Source: Angustibacter sp. Root456 (GTDB lineage Bacteria > Actinomycetota > Actinomycetes > Actinomycetales > Angustibacteraceae). From it: a stretch of DNA of 64,000 nt. Of the stretch, positions 53,114-61,941 are shown one piece after another. The position numbers and the translations under genes were made by a program. The DNA lies in the NCBI RefSeq assembly GCF_001426435.1, contig NZ_LMER01000020.1, forward strand, positions 255,824 to 319,823, read 5' to 3'. How positions within the stretch are numbered: position 1 is the first letter of the stretch; every line of letters begins with the position of its first letter. Under the pieces are notes generated by a model. It did not search any database. It was not told where the DNA came from and saw only the letters and a list, made by a program, of their open reading frames with translations.

Positions 53114-53837
53114 TCAGGCGGTGCTCTCCAGACCGGAGCCGGCCAGACGCCGCAGGTCGGCCGACACGCCCTCCGGCGCGCGACCGCGCAGGCGGTCGCT
53201 CGTGGCCACCGGCACGGCGACCGAGGGCACCACCGTGGCCCCCGGCAGCCGCGCGACCGCGCGCGTGAGCAGCACGTCCTCGTGGGCCGAGACCGGCGCG
53301 AACCCCCCCCGCAGCGACGTAGACGCTCGCGCGCACGCCGACGTTGGCCCCGTGCACGTGCGCGTGCGCCGCCTCGTCCACCAGCCGGTTGTAGTCGCGC
53401 CACCAGCGGGCAGCCGTGGCCGGTGGCAGCTCGTCGCCCGCGAGGTCGACCGTGCCCAGCACGAGGTCGACGCCGTCGTCCGCGAGCTTCAGCTGGTGCT
53501 CGAGCCAGTCGACCGGCACGCGCGAGTCGGCGTCGGTGCAGGCGATCCAGACACCGTCGAGGTCGTGCTGGTGCAGGTGCCTCAGCGCGGCGCTCACCCC
53601 CATCGCCCGCGCGGTGCCGACCACCCCGGCGTCGCACTCCACCGCGATCAGCTCGGGGCGCGCGGCGACGACGTCCGCCGTGCGGTCGTGGCATCGGTCG
53701 AGCACCACGACCACCACGACCGGAAGGCAGATGCGTTGTGCCGCAAGCGACACAGCCTCGAGGCACCCGGGCAGCAGCTCCTCCTCGTCGCGCGCCGGCA
53801 CGACAACGGCCACGGCGGTGACGGGCCGGGCGCTCAT
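53114..53837 (-). pseudogene. Family 2 glycosyltransferase, frame broken at eight G
   Basis: The GT-A glycosyltransferase starts MSARPVTAVAVVVPARDEEE at ATG 53837 and has the DxD-like CTDADSRVP and GANVGVRASVYVAAGG. Here the minus strand carries a run of eight G (53303-53310); with seven G the frame would continue as GFAPVSAHEDVLLTRAVARL to the stop at 53114, giving about 240 residues. The continuing sequence is clearly glycosyltransferase (HEDVLLTRA), so the shift is recent, variable or an error. It is the third gene of an operon with overlaps of four bases. Confidence 0.82.
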
Positions 53838-55207
53838 GGCACGAGGCCCGTCTGCTGCGCGACGCTGCACACCGGTGGCCGCGCCAGGACGTCGAGCCTG
53901 AAGTCCTCCTCGACGTGCTGGGCCAGCGGCGCCAGGCCGGGATGGGCCAGCAGCGCCTCGTGCACCGCGTCGCCGTCCAGAGGGTACTCGGCGACCGGGT
54001 GGCGCCAGTGGCACGCGACGACGACGCCGTCGTCCGTGAGGCTCCGCGCGGCGCGGTCGACCAGGTCAGCCAGATCAGCGGGACCGCAGTAGTAGCCGAC
54101 CTCGGAGAGCACCACGAGGTCGAAGTCGCCGTCGGGCCAGTCCGCCGGAACGCCGCCGCGCCGCACGTGGACGTTCGGCAGGCCAGCGGTGCGCTCGACG
54201 GCGCGATCCACCGCCGCTGCCACCGGATCCACGGCCAGCAGCTGGTCGCAGCGCGAGGCGAGCTCGGCCGTGAGGACGCCGATCGAGCAGCCGGGCTCGA
54301 AGGCGCGACGGAAGCGCTCGCGCGGCAGCGCGGCCAACGTCAGGGCCCGCTTGCGTCGCTCGTACCAGCGGTCGGTGAATCCCCAGGGGTCGTCGCCGTT
54401 GGTCGCGTAGAAGTCGTCGAAGAACGTGGCGTCGAGACTCGCTGTCGGTCTCTGTGCCGTCAGATCGTCTGCGGCAGTGCGGAAGTAGACCTCGTCCTCG
54501 CGCTCGAAGTGGGCGAGCAGAGCGGGGCTCAGCAGCACCTCGTCGCCCGGCTGCGGTGACAGCGGCTCGATCTGCGAGCGGTGTTCGCGCAGGGCGCGGG
54601 CCTTGGCGGCGCGGGCCACGGCGTCCAGTGGCTGGCGCACGGCGCGGGGCCAGGGCAACCGGACGTCACCCGGCGCACCCCAGTGCCAGGCCCAGATCGG
54701 GTACTCGAGCAGCTCGGCTCCCCGGTCGGCCGCGACCTGCGCCGCGACGCGGCCCGCGGTCTCGTGGTCGGTGTGGGCGTCTGCTCGCCACGGTGCTACG
54801 ACACGAGAACCGTGGTGCACCAACGCATCGAGAGCCTGCTCCAGCGCTCTGGCATGGTGGTCGAGCGCGCCGTCGGGCAGGTGCAGCAGGTGCAGGTGGG
54901 CGTCCGGTGCGAGCAGCGTGACGGCCTGCTCCACCTCCTTGGCGCGCCAGCGCGCCAGGTCAGCCCGCGAGCAGGTGGGCGAGTGCGGGTGCGACGCCTC
55001 GCCGTCCGTGGCCACCACGACGTGGACGTCGACGCCGGCGCGGGCCGTCAGCGCCAGCAGTCCACCGGCGCCGAGGGTCTCGTCGTCCGGGTGCGCGGCG
55101 AGCAGCACGGTCGGGCGGGCGGGACCGACCACGGGGAGCTCGCGCAGGCCGCGCCAGGCGTCCCACAGCGCTTCGGGCGTGCCGGGGTCGTCGTGGCGGA
55201 AGGTCAC
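53834..55207 (-). CDS. Fused PIG-L deacetylase and SAM methyltransferase
   Basis: This two-domain protein has 457 residues. The N-part (about 30-230) is a PIG-L/LmbE-type zinc deacetylase: LLAAHPDDETLGAGG with the His-x-x-Asp-Asp site and ADAHTDHETAGRVAA with the second His. The C-part (about 280-450) is a class I methyltransferase (FEPGCSIGVLTAELA, VVLSEVGYYCGPADL). Such a fusion beside an acyl-CoA dehydrogenase-like gene and a GT2 recurs in actinobacteria, but the product is not known to me. The GTG at 55207 overlaps the upstream stop as GTGA. Confidence 0.88.
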   Translation of the reverse strand: MTFRHDDPGTPEALWDAWRGLRELPVVGPARPTVLLAAHPDDETLGAGGLLALTARAGVDVHVVVATDGEASHPHSPTCSRADLARWRAKEVEQAVTLLAPDAHLHLLHLPDGALDHHARALEQALDALVHHGSRVVAPWRADAHTDHETAGRVAAQVAADRGAELLEYPIWAWHWGAPGDVRLPWPRAVRQPLDAVARAAKARALREHRSQIEPLSPQPGDEVLLSPALLAHFEREDEVYFRTAADDLTAQRPTASLDATFFDDFYATNGDDPWGFTDRWYERRKRALTLAALPRERFRRAFEPGCSIGVLTAELASRCDQLLAVDPVAAAVDRAVERTAGLPNVHVRRGGVPADWPDGDFDLVVLSEVGYYCGPADLADLVDRAARSLTDDGVVVACHWRHPVAEYPLDGDAVHEALLAHPGLAPLAQHVEEDFRLDVLARPPVCSVAQQTGLVP

Positions 55208-56223
55208 CACGGCGGTGAGCCGGCGTCGAGCAGCGCCCGGCCGAGCGCGGCGGAGTCGCGCTCGGCGTGGTGCTGGCGCAGGTAGACGGTGAGGTCGGCG
55301 ACGCGCCGCGCGTGGGCGTCGTCGAGGGCGAGGGGCGCCGGCCCGAGACCGTGTGCGACCCGGTGCAGCACCGCCTCGGCCGCGCGCACCACCGCTGACC
55401 GCGCGCGCAGGGCCAGCACGATGCCGGCGTCGCCATCGGCCCGACCCGCGTCGACGTCGGCGGCCGCGGCGCGCATCACCGTGGCAGCGGCGTGCAGGTC
55501 GAGGTCGGCGTCGCCGAGGTGCATGAGCGCCACCTGGTCGGGCGGCCGGCGCTCGGCGGCGCGCCACAGCGCTCGGGCGACGCCGACCGCACCGCCGAAC
55601 CATGCCGCGGCCACGCCGATGCCGCCGTGCGCGAAACCGGCACGGCGCAGGTACCAGCCGGGATCACCGACCGGCTCGGCCGGCACGGCGTCGAAGGTGA
55701 CGGGTCCCGACGGCACGTCGGTGAGGCCGCGGGCGTGCCAGGTGCCCTCGTGCACCGTGACGCCGGGCGCGTGCAGGTCGACGGCGAGCAGGCGCCGCTC
55801 GTCACCGTCGTGGGCGGTGACCAGGGCGTGAGTGAGGCGTCCGGCGAGGGAGCACCAGGGCTTGTCGCCGGTGACCTGCCAGCCACTGGGGGTCTCGTGG
55901 GCGTCCAGGCGCACACCCGGGCCCTCGGCGGCGAACACCCCCCACGTCGTGCCCGGCGCCGCCGCCGGTGTCTCGACGCCGGCCGCGTGCGCCTCGGCGA
56001 GGATCGCGACGGCGTCCAGGTGCGCCTCGACCACGCGGGCGGTGGTGAGGTCGGCGGCGGCCAGGCGGGCGAGCAGGTCCCAGCGCGCGAGGGTGCGTCC
56101 GCTACCGGGCAGGGGCGCCGTCGCGGTGAGGTCGGCGGCCAGCGCGAGGGCGTGCCCGACGTCCGGGCCGGTCACGACGGCGACGGCGCGGGCGACGTCC
56201 GGGTCGGCGTCAGGCTGCAGCAC
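55204..56223 (-). CDS. Acyl-CoA dehydrogenase-like protein
   Basis: A 339-residue protein resembles acyl-CoA dehydrogenases: the central beta domain SGWQVTGDKPWCSLAGRLTH and VTFDAVPAEPVGDPGWYL, then helical C-domain with AGFAHGGIGVAAAWFGGAVG. It is about 40 residues shorter than typical enzymes, and the FAD-binding N-side is weak, so it may be a divergent member. GTG 56223 is chosen because GAGAGGAG lies 6 nt upstream; ATG 56253 is an alternative. It heads a three-gene operon with PIG-L/methyltransferase and glycosyltransferase. Confidence 0.8.
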   Translation of the reverse strand: MLQPDADPDVARAVAVVTGPDVGHALALAADLTATAPLPGSGRTLARWDLLARLAAADLTTARVVEAHLDAVAILAEAHAAGVETPAAAPGTTWGVFAAEGPGVRLDAHETPSGWQVTGDKPWCSLAGRLTHALVTAHDGDERRLLAVDLHAPGVTVHEGTWHARGLTDVPSGPVTFDAVPAEPVGDPGWYLRRAGFAHGGIGVAAAWFGGAVGVARALWRAAERRPPDQVALMHLGDADLDLHAAATVMRAAAADVDAGRADGDAGIVLALRARSAVVRAAEAVLHRVAHGLGPAPLALDDAHARRVADLTVYLRQHHAERDSAALGRALLDAGSPPW

Positions 56224-56263
56224 TCGGTGCTCCTCTCGGTGAGGCCACCTCATCACCCCTCCC

Positions 56264-56434
56264 GTGATCATGCACGCCAGCGCACCCCCCGCCGTCCGTG
56301 ATCATGCACGCCAGCCCACCCCCGCCGTCCGTGATCATGCACGCCAGCCCACCTCTGGGGAGGATCACTCCACCCGTGGATGGCAGCGGGGGCACCCAGC
56401 TCCCATCAGAGTGGAGCAGGGTGCCACCGCGCCA
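56264..56434. repeat. Intergenic repeat R3, copy 2, head triplicated
   Basis: The head GTGATCATGCACGCCAGC occurs three times in tandem, starting at 56264, 56298 and 56331 (units of 33-34 nt). After the third head the sequence follows the copy at 28936 closely (GGATCACT, GCAGCGGGGGCACCCA, AGTGGAGC) and ends with GGGTGCCACCGCGCCA. This takes up half of the 319-nt gap between the divergent acyl-CoA dehydrogenase-like gene and the PP2C regulator. The rest (56435-56542) shows nothing clear besides the GTG start region. Confidence 0.9.
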
Positions 56435-56542
56435 CACGACGGCAGGGCACGGTGGGCGTCCGGGTGACTACCCGTTGTGCCCGGATTGCGCGACACTCTG
56501 GGGGCCGGTATCGGGGCCGGCGCCTGAGCCGGGGGGAGTGCG

Positions 56543-58795
56543 GTGACCGAGAGGACGGCCGAGGTGGACTACCGCGCCTTCCTCAACGCGCTGCCGACCG
56601 CCTGCGTGCTGCTCGACGAGCACCTCGAGGTCACCGAAGCGAGTGCCGCGTTCCTGAGCCTGACCGGACGCACGCGCGAGCAGGTGATCGGCCGGCCCAT
56701 GCTCGCGAGCTTTCCCGACCGGCCGGGTCACCCCGAGGCCGCCAGCGCGCGGCGCGCCCTCGAGGACTCCGCTCGCCGCGCCCTCACCACCGGTGCACCC
56801 GACGAGATCGACCGCATCCGGTACGACATCGAGCAGACTCCCGGCAACGGCCGCTACGAGGAGCGCTGGTGGCGGGTGCGCAACACGCCGGTGCCGGACG
56901 CCGCGGGCCGCCCGCGCGTCGTCCTCAACTCCGTGGACGACGTCACGCACCTCGTGCAGGCCCGCGAGCGGCAGCGCCGTCAGCAGCAGCGCGAGGACGA
57001 GCTGCTCGCCCGGACCGAGCGCCTGGAGTACGACCTCGACGCCAGCGCCCGCGAGCGCAGCGCCCTGGCCGCCGCCGAGCGGCAGGCCGGACGCCGCCTG
57101 CAGGGGTTGGCGTTCGTGGCGCTCGAGCTCGCGGCCGCCGACTCGGTCGAGGAGCTCACCGACCTGGTCGTGGTGCGGGGCGTGGCCGCCATGGGCTGCG
57201 ACGGCGGCGGGGTCGCCGTCCGCGACGACGACGAGCAGGTCGTGCGTCTGACCATCACCGACACCTGGCGCGAGGGTCAGCGGTTGCGCCAGGAGATGCC
57301 GTACTCGACGCACCTGCCGTCGGTGGTCGCGGCGATCGTGCCAGAGCCGATCTTCCTCGGCACGCGCGAGGAGGGCCTGGCGTGGGGCCCGGAGATGGAC
57401 CTCGTCTACACGACCTCGGGTCGCGAGGCGTGGGCGTCGCTGCCGCTGCTCGCCGAGGGTGAGCACCTCGGCTCGCTGACCGTGAGCTGGGTCGAGGCGC
57501 GCACGTTCACCGACGACGAGAAGGCGCTGCTCGCGGCGTTCGCTGCTCAGTGCGCGCAGGCGCTGCTGCGCATCCGGGTGCGACAGGCCGAGCGCGAGGC
57601 CATGGTGTCGTCGCGACTGCTGTCGGAGTCGTTGCAGCGCAGCCTGCTCACCGAGCCGGCGCAGCCGGACGACATGCAGGTCGTCACCCGCTACCTGCCG
57701 GCGGCGCGCGAGGCGTACGTCGGCGGCGACTGGTACGACGCCTTCCAGGTGCCGGGCGGCGACACGCTGCTGGTGGTGGGCGACGTCGCGGGCCACGACC
57801 GGCAGGCCACGGCCGCCATGGCGCAGGTGCGGGGGGTGCTGCGCGGGGTGGCCCACAGCCTCGACGCCTCACCGGCGCAGGTGCTCAGCGGGCTCGACCA
57901 CGCCATGCGCGACCTGCGCATCGACGCGCTGGTCACCGCGGTGCTGGCGCGGGTCCGGACGGCGGCGCGACCCGCCGCGTTCACCTGGTCGAGCGCGGGT
58001 CACCTCCCGCCCGTCGTGATCCGCCCGGACGGCGCGGTGGAGGTGCTCGACCGCGAGGCCGACCTGCTGCTCGGCGTCCTGCCGGTCACCGCCCGCCACG
58101 ACCACGAGCTGGCGTTGCCGCCCGGCACGACGGTGCTGCTGTTCACCGACGGCCTGGTCGAGCGGCGGGGTGAGTCGCTGTCGCAGGGACTGGAGTGGCT
58201 GCGGCGCAGGGTGACCTCGCTGGCTGCGCTGCCCCTCGACGTCCTGTGCGACACGCTGCTCACCGAGCTGCCCAGTGACGTCGACGACGACATCGCGATC
58301 CTGGCCGTGCGCGCGGTGCGGCCCGGCGTGACGGCCACGGGCGGCGCGGCCCACCCGAGCACGACGGACGTCGCCCGGGACGACGTGCCGATGCCTGCGG
58401 TGCGGCGTCGTCCGGACGTGTCGATGGTGCTGCCACTGGACGTGTCCGGCGTCCGTCGGGCACGCGCCTTCGTGCGCCAGCACTGCCAGGCCGCCGAGGT
58501 CGACCACGACCTCTGCGACACCCTGGTGCTGCTGACGAGCGAGACCGTGACCAACGCGTTCATCCACGGGCGCAGCGAGGCGCGGCTGCGGCTGCTGATC
58601 CGGCCGGACGCCGTGCGCATCGAGGTCGGCGACGACAACTCGCGGCACCCGAAGCGCATCGAGCGGCAGGACGACGCCCTGGACGGCCGCGGGCTCGACA
58701 TCCTCGACCTGCTGGCGACTCGGTGGGGTGTGGCCGACGACATCGCCGGCAAGGTCGTGTGGTTCGAGCTGTCGCGCGAGGTCCCGGCGCCGTAG
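56543..58795 (+). CDS. PAS-GAF-PP2C-HATPase sigma-factor regulator (RsbU/RsbW fusion)
   Basis: This 750-residue cytoplasmic protein contains: PAS (about 8-130), a coiled linker, GAF (about 190-345), a SpoIIE/RsbU PP2C phosphatase (about 375-590) and a C-terminal RsbW-like ATPase (about 640-745). The PP2C has its metal Asp residues (GGDWYDAF, VVGDVAGHD, LFTDGLVE, DDDIAILAV). The ATPase has SETVTNAFIHG and DGRGLDILD. Such proteins sense a signal and set the phosphorylation state of STAS antagonists. The STAS gene at 27683 could be one client, as inference. GTG 56543. Confidence 0.92.
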   Translation: MTERTAEVDYRAFLNALPTACVLLDEHLEVTEASAAFLSLTGRTREQVIGRPMLASFPDRPGHPEAASARRALEDSARRALTTGAPDEIDRIRYDIEQTPGNGRYEERWWRVRNTPVPDAAGRPRVVLNSVDDVTHLVQARERQRRQQQREDELLARTERLEYDLDASARERSALAAAERQAGRRLQGLAFVALELAAADSVEELTDLVVVRGVAAMGCDGGGVAVRDDDEQVVRLTITDTWREGQRLRQEMPYSTHLPSVVAAIVPEPIFLGTREEGLAWGPEMDLVYTTSGREAWASLPLLAEGEHLGSLTVSWVEARTFTDDEKALLAAFAAQCAQALLRIRVRQAEREAMVSSRLLSESLQRSLLTEPAQPDDMQVVTRYLPAAREAYVGGDWYDAFQVPGGDTLLVVGDVAGHDRQATAAMAQVRGVLRGVAHSLDASPAQVLSGLDHAMRDLRIDALVTAVLARVRTAARPAAFTWSSAGHLPPVVIRPDGAVEVLDREADLLLGVLPVTARHDHELALPPGTTVLLFTDGLVERRGESLSQGLEWLRRRVTSLAALPLDVLCDTLLTELPSDVDDDIAILAVRAVRPGVTATGGAAHPSTTDVARDDVPMPAVRRRPDVSMVLPLDVSGVRRARAFVRQHCQAAEVDHDLCDTLVLLTSETVTNAFIHGRSEARLRLLIRPDAVRIEVGDDNSRHPKRIERQDDALDGRGLDILDLLATRWGVADDIAGKVVWFELSREVPAP

Positions 58796-58816
58796 GCGGC
58801 CGGCTCAGCTGCGGCA

Positions 58817-58895
58817 CCTGTCGAGGGTTCCGCCCGCTTGTCGAGGGCTGCAACCCTCGGCAAGCGGAGTGTCACCCACTGAACGTGATCAACGG
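58817..58895. repeat. Palindromic intergenic repeat R2, copy 2
   Basis: This copy matches the unit at 21983-22055 over about 70 nt. The hairpin CCGCTTGTCGAGGG/CCCTCGGCAAGCGG (58834-58867) is kept with a loop of six. The conserved tail AACGTGATCAACGGG runs into the leftward GGDEF-EAL gene: the TGATCA palindrome holds that gene's stop codon (58889-58891). It starts 21 nt after the stop of the PP2C regulator. Confidence 0.88.
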
Positions 58896-61060
58896 GACGG
58901 CGCCGGGTCGGGTTGGGGGGCCGCCCAGGTGGGCTCAGGGTGACCGAGCAGGAAGCCCTGCGCCAGCTGCACGCCCACCGCCTGCAGGCGCTCGAGGTCT
59001 GCGGGCGCCTCGACTCCCTCGGCGCAGACCTGGGCGCCGCTGGCGTCGGCGAGCCCGACGATCATGGCGATGAGGTCGGCGCGCAGGTCGTCGTCAGCGC
59101 AGCCGCGGGTGACGTGCCGGTCGAGCTTGACGACGTCGGGCCGCACCACGAGCAGCCGCGCGAGCTCGCCCGCACCGGCCCCCAGGTCGTCGACGGCGAG
59201 TCGGGCGCCGCGGGCGCGCAGCCGGTCGAGGTGCCCGCTGTGCGCGCTCCAGTCGACGGCCCGGGCGTCCTCGACCAGCTCGACGACCACGCCGTCGAGC
59301 CGCTCGGGCAGGGCGTCCCAGAAGCGCTCGGACGTCAAGGCGTCCGTGCTGACGTTCACGAACAGCAGCTGGTCGACCGGCCGCTGCGGCAGCGCGACGG
59401 CCGAGCGGATCGCGTGCGCCTCGAGCAGGTCACCGAAGCCGAGCGCGTGCGCCTCCGCGAAGCGCTCACGGACGTCGCCCGGCTCAGCGAACCGGGTCAG
59501 CGCCTCGTGACCCACGACCCGACCGGTGGCGGCGTCCCGGATGGGTTGGACGACGATCCGCATGCCGCGCATCACCGCCGTCGCGATGTCGGCGGTGGGA
59601 CGGTCGGCCACCTCGACCCGGTCGCGCCCCGAGCGCTTCGCGCGGTACAGCGCCGCGTCGGCCGCTGCCACCGCGGACGCCGGCTCGGTGCCCGGCTCCC
59701 ACGCCGCCACCCCGGCCGAGAACGTCTGGCCGCCCGGGGTCAGCCGGCGCAACGCGTCGACGAGCTCACGGCCGCTCACCAGGTCGTGACCGGGCAGCAG
59801 GACGGCGAACTCCTCCCCGCCGTAGCGCGCGAGCATCTGCCGTTCGCCGAGCTCGGCGCTCCACGCGGCCACGGCCCCGCGCAGGAGCCGGTCGCCCTCC
59901 TGGTGGCCGTGGGCGTCGTTGTACCGCTTGAAGTGGTCGAGGTCGATGATCGCGAGCGCGAGCGGTTCGGCCCGGTCGAGCGCCTGCGCGCACGCCCGTG
60001 ACAGCTCGTGGTCCCACGTACGGCGGTTGGGCGCACCGGTGAGCGAGTCGACGCGGGCCAGCGCGGCGAGCTGCACCGCCTGCACCTGCACCTGGTCGAG
60101 CAGCGTGCCCATGCGGGCCAGCACGAGTCCGGCGAGCACGACGATGCCGGCCCCGATGACGCCCCACGCGATCGTGCGCCCCGTGAAGCCCTCGATGAGG
60201 AGCGTGACCCCGGGCAGCACCGACGCCGCGGTGAGCACGGCGAGCTGTCGTGACGAGGGAGCGCCCGCGCGGTCAGGGGGAGGCTCGGCGAGGGTCCGCA
60301 TCGAGGGATGCAGGGCCGCGGCGCCGATGGCGACGTACCCGAGGAGCCACCCCAGGTCCATCCACACCGAGTCGTCGAACCGGCCCGTGATGGTGCCGAC
60401 CTGGTACGCGATGTCCGCGACGAGCGTGCTCAGCAGACCCGCGACCAGCCAGCGGAAGGCCGGGGTCGAGGCCCCAGGCGTCAGGGCGAGCCGTGCGAGC
60501 ACCGCGAGCACGAACAGATCACCGAGGGGGTACGCCGAGGTCGTCACCTGACCCGCGAGCGTCAGGGTCGAGTCGGACGCCGCCGGCACGATGAGGAACA
60601 CGGCCGTGGGCACGGCGACGCCCACGGTGACGATCGCGGCGTCGAGCAGGGCCATCCGGTGACCGGACTCCCGCCGGGCCCGCGCCAGCACCAGCACGCC
60701 GGCCCCGAGGAGCACGTACCCGGCGATGTACACCGCGTCGGACGGTGCGGGCAGCAGGTCGAGGTGCAGCACCAGCTGCTCGACGTCCCAGACCAGGTCG
60801 CCCACGACCCACAACGCGAAACCGGACAGCACGAGCAGCCAGCCCCGGCGCCGCGGCAGCCGCTGTTGGCGAACGCCCCACCCGCCGAGCGCCACGGCCG
60901 TCACACCGATGGCCTCGTACGCCCAGCCGCGCACGCCCTCGCCGAGCGGCAGCACCACGTACGCCGCCACGGCCAGCAGCAGCGCGCCGACCGCGGCGTG
61001 ACGAGCTCGGGACATGCTCGTGGTGTCGGCATCCGAGGGCCCCGCCTGGAGTCGGGTCAC
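58889..61060 (-). CDS. GGDEF-EAL cyclic-di-GMP protein with membrane N-terminus
   Basis: This 723-residue protein has about eight to nine membrane helices at the N-terminus, then GGDEF and EAL domains. The GGDEF has the active-site RYGGEEFAVLL and substrate part DLDHFKRYNDAHGH. The EAL keeps HEALTRF, FVNVSTD, VELVEDA, VDDLGAGAG, VKLDRHV and CAEGVEA, so both activities may be present. GTG 61060 overlaps the upstream stop as GTGA; ATG 61015 would drop 15 residues. Its stop lies inside repeat R2. It belongs to the leftward operon serS-HAD-SCO6745-GGDEF. Confidence 0.9.
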   Translation of the reverse strand: MTRLQAGPSDADTTSMSRARHAAVGALLLAVAAYVVLPLGEGVRGWAYEAIGVTAVALGGWGVRQQRLPRRRGWLLVLSGFALWVVGDLVWDVEQLVLHLDLLPAPSDAVYIAGYVLLGAGVLVLARARRESGHRMALLDAAIVTVGVAVPTAVFLIVPAASDSTLTLAGQVTTSAYPLGDLFVLAVLARLALTPGASTPAFRWLVAGLLSTLVADIAYQVGTITGRFDDSVWMDLGWLLGYVAIGAAALHPSMRTLAEPPPDRAGAPSSRQLAVLTAASVLPGVTLLIEGFTGRTIAWGVIGAGIVVLAGLVLARMGTLLDQVQVQAVQLAALARVDSLTGAPNRRTWDHELSRACAQALDRAEPLALAIIDLDHFKRYNDAHGHQEGDRLLRGAVAAWSAELGERQMLARYGGEEFAVLLPGHDLVSGRELVDALRRLTPGGQTFSAGVAAWEPGTEPASAVAAADAALYRAKRSGRDRVEVADRPTADIATAVMRGMRIVVQPIRDAATGRVVGHEALTRFAEPGDVRERFAEAHALGFGDLLEAHAIRSAVALPQRPVDQLLFVNVSTDALTSERFWDALPERLDGVVVELVEDARAVDWSAHSGHLDRLRARGARLAVDDLGAGAGELARLLVVRPDVVKLDRHVTRGCADDDLRADLIAMIVGLADASGAQVCAEGVEAPADLERLQAVGVQLAQGFLLGHPEPTWAAPQPDPAPSR

Positions 61061-61941
61061 GCGGTGGAGCGGGTGACGTCGAGCACGCCGGACGCCTCCA
61101 CTGCCCGGCGCAGCGGCAGCACCAGCTCCGCGAGCCGGCGGGTGCGCTCGAGACCGAGGTGCTCCCAGGCGCCCAGGACGCCGGCGTCGGTGGCCGCCTC
61201 GACGGCCTGGCGCAGCGCGACGCCGGCCGGGGTCAGCGAGAGCGAGCCGCCGACGTCGGTGACCAGACCGCGGTCGAGCAGTCGCCGCGTGGCCGCCAGC
61301 CACTCGTCGTCCGTCCAGCCACGCGAGCGACGCAGGAAGTGCTCCGAGACGGCCGAGCCGGCGAGCAGCGACGTCACCATGGCCTCGATGGGGCCGAGGT
61401 CGTGCGTCACCAACGCCGCCACGTGGCCGTCGCCGCGGTGCTCGCGCAGTAGCGTCGCGGCGAGCCACAGCTGCCCGAACGGGTCGTCGGGCCAGGGCAG
61501 TGCGGCGTGCCCGGCGTACAGCGGGTGACCCGCGGCGCTCAGGCCGACGCACGCCTCGCGGGCCAGGGCGACGGCCTCGTCGAGGGACTGTGGTGCCTCC
61601 GCCACGACCGGGTCGAGCATCCGGTGCAGCGTGCGCTCGACGCCGCGGTGACGCGCCGTCAGCACGGCCTCGGGTGAGGCGACCGACCAGCACGCGGGCA
61701 CGACGTGGCGCACGAGGGCGGGCGCGAAGACGTAGAAGGTGGCCTCGACGACCTGGGCCGGCACCGCGCCCATCGCCGCCGCCCGCACCGGGAAGTACGC
61801 CAGCGAGGGGCGCAGGCCGAGGGCCTTGAGCTCCTCGCGCGACTCCGCCGAGAAGTACGACGGCACGTGCACCGCCTCGAGCGCGGCCCAGGCCCGGCGT
61901 CCCCAGGTGACCAGGTCGGTGTCGATCGCGCGGTCGGTCAC
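61057..61941 (-). CDS. SCO6745-family protein, possible winged helix
   Basis: The 294-residue protein is a common actinobacterial unknown. The N-part reads VHVPSYFSAESREELKALGL, followed by SLAYFPVRAAAMGAVPAQVV and helices rich in Ala/Val. The C-part (about 220-275: LLDRGLVTDVGGSLSLTPAGVAL) looks like a winged helix. No enzymatic motif is seen. GTG 61941 overlaps the HAD stop (GTGA), and its own stop overlaps the GGDEF start. Confidence 0.8.
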   Translation of the reverse strand: MTDRAIDTDLVTWGRRAWAALEAVHVPSYFSAESREELKALGLRPSLAYFPVRAAAMGAVPAQVVEATFYVFAPALVRHVVPACWSVASPEAVLTARHRGVERTLHRMLDPVVAEAPQSLDEAVALAREACVGLSAAGHPLYAGHAALPWPDDPFGQLWLAATLLREHRGDGHVAALVTHDLGPIEAMVTSLLAGSAVSEHFLRRSRGWTDDEWLAATRRLLDRGLVTDVGGSLSLTPAGVALRQAVEAATDAGVLGAWEHLGLERTRRLAELVLPLRRAVEASGVLDVTRSTA

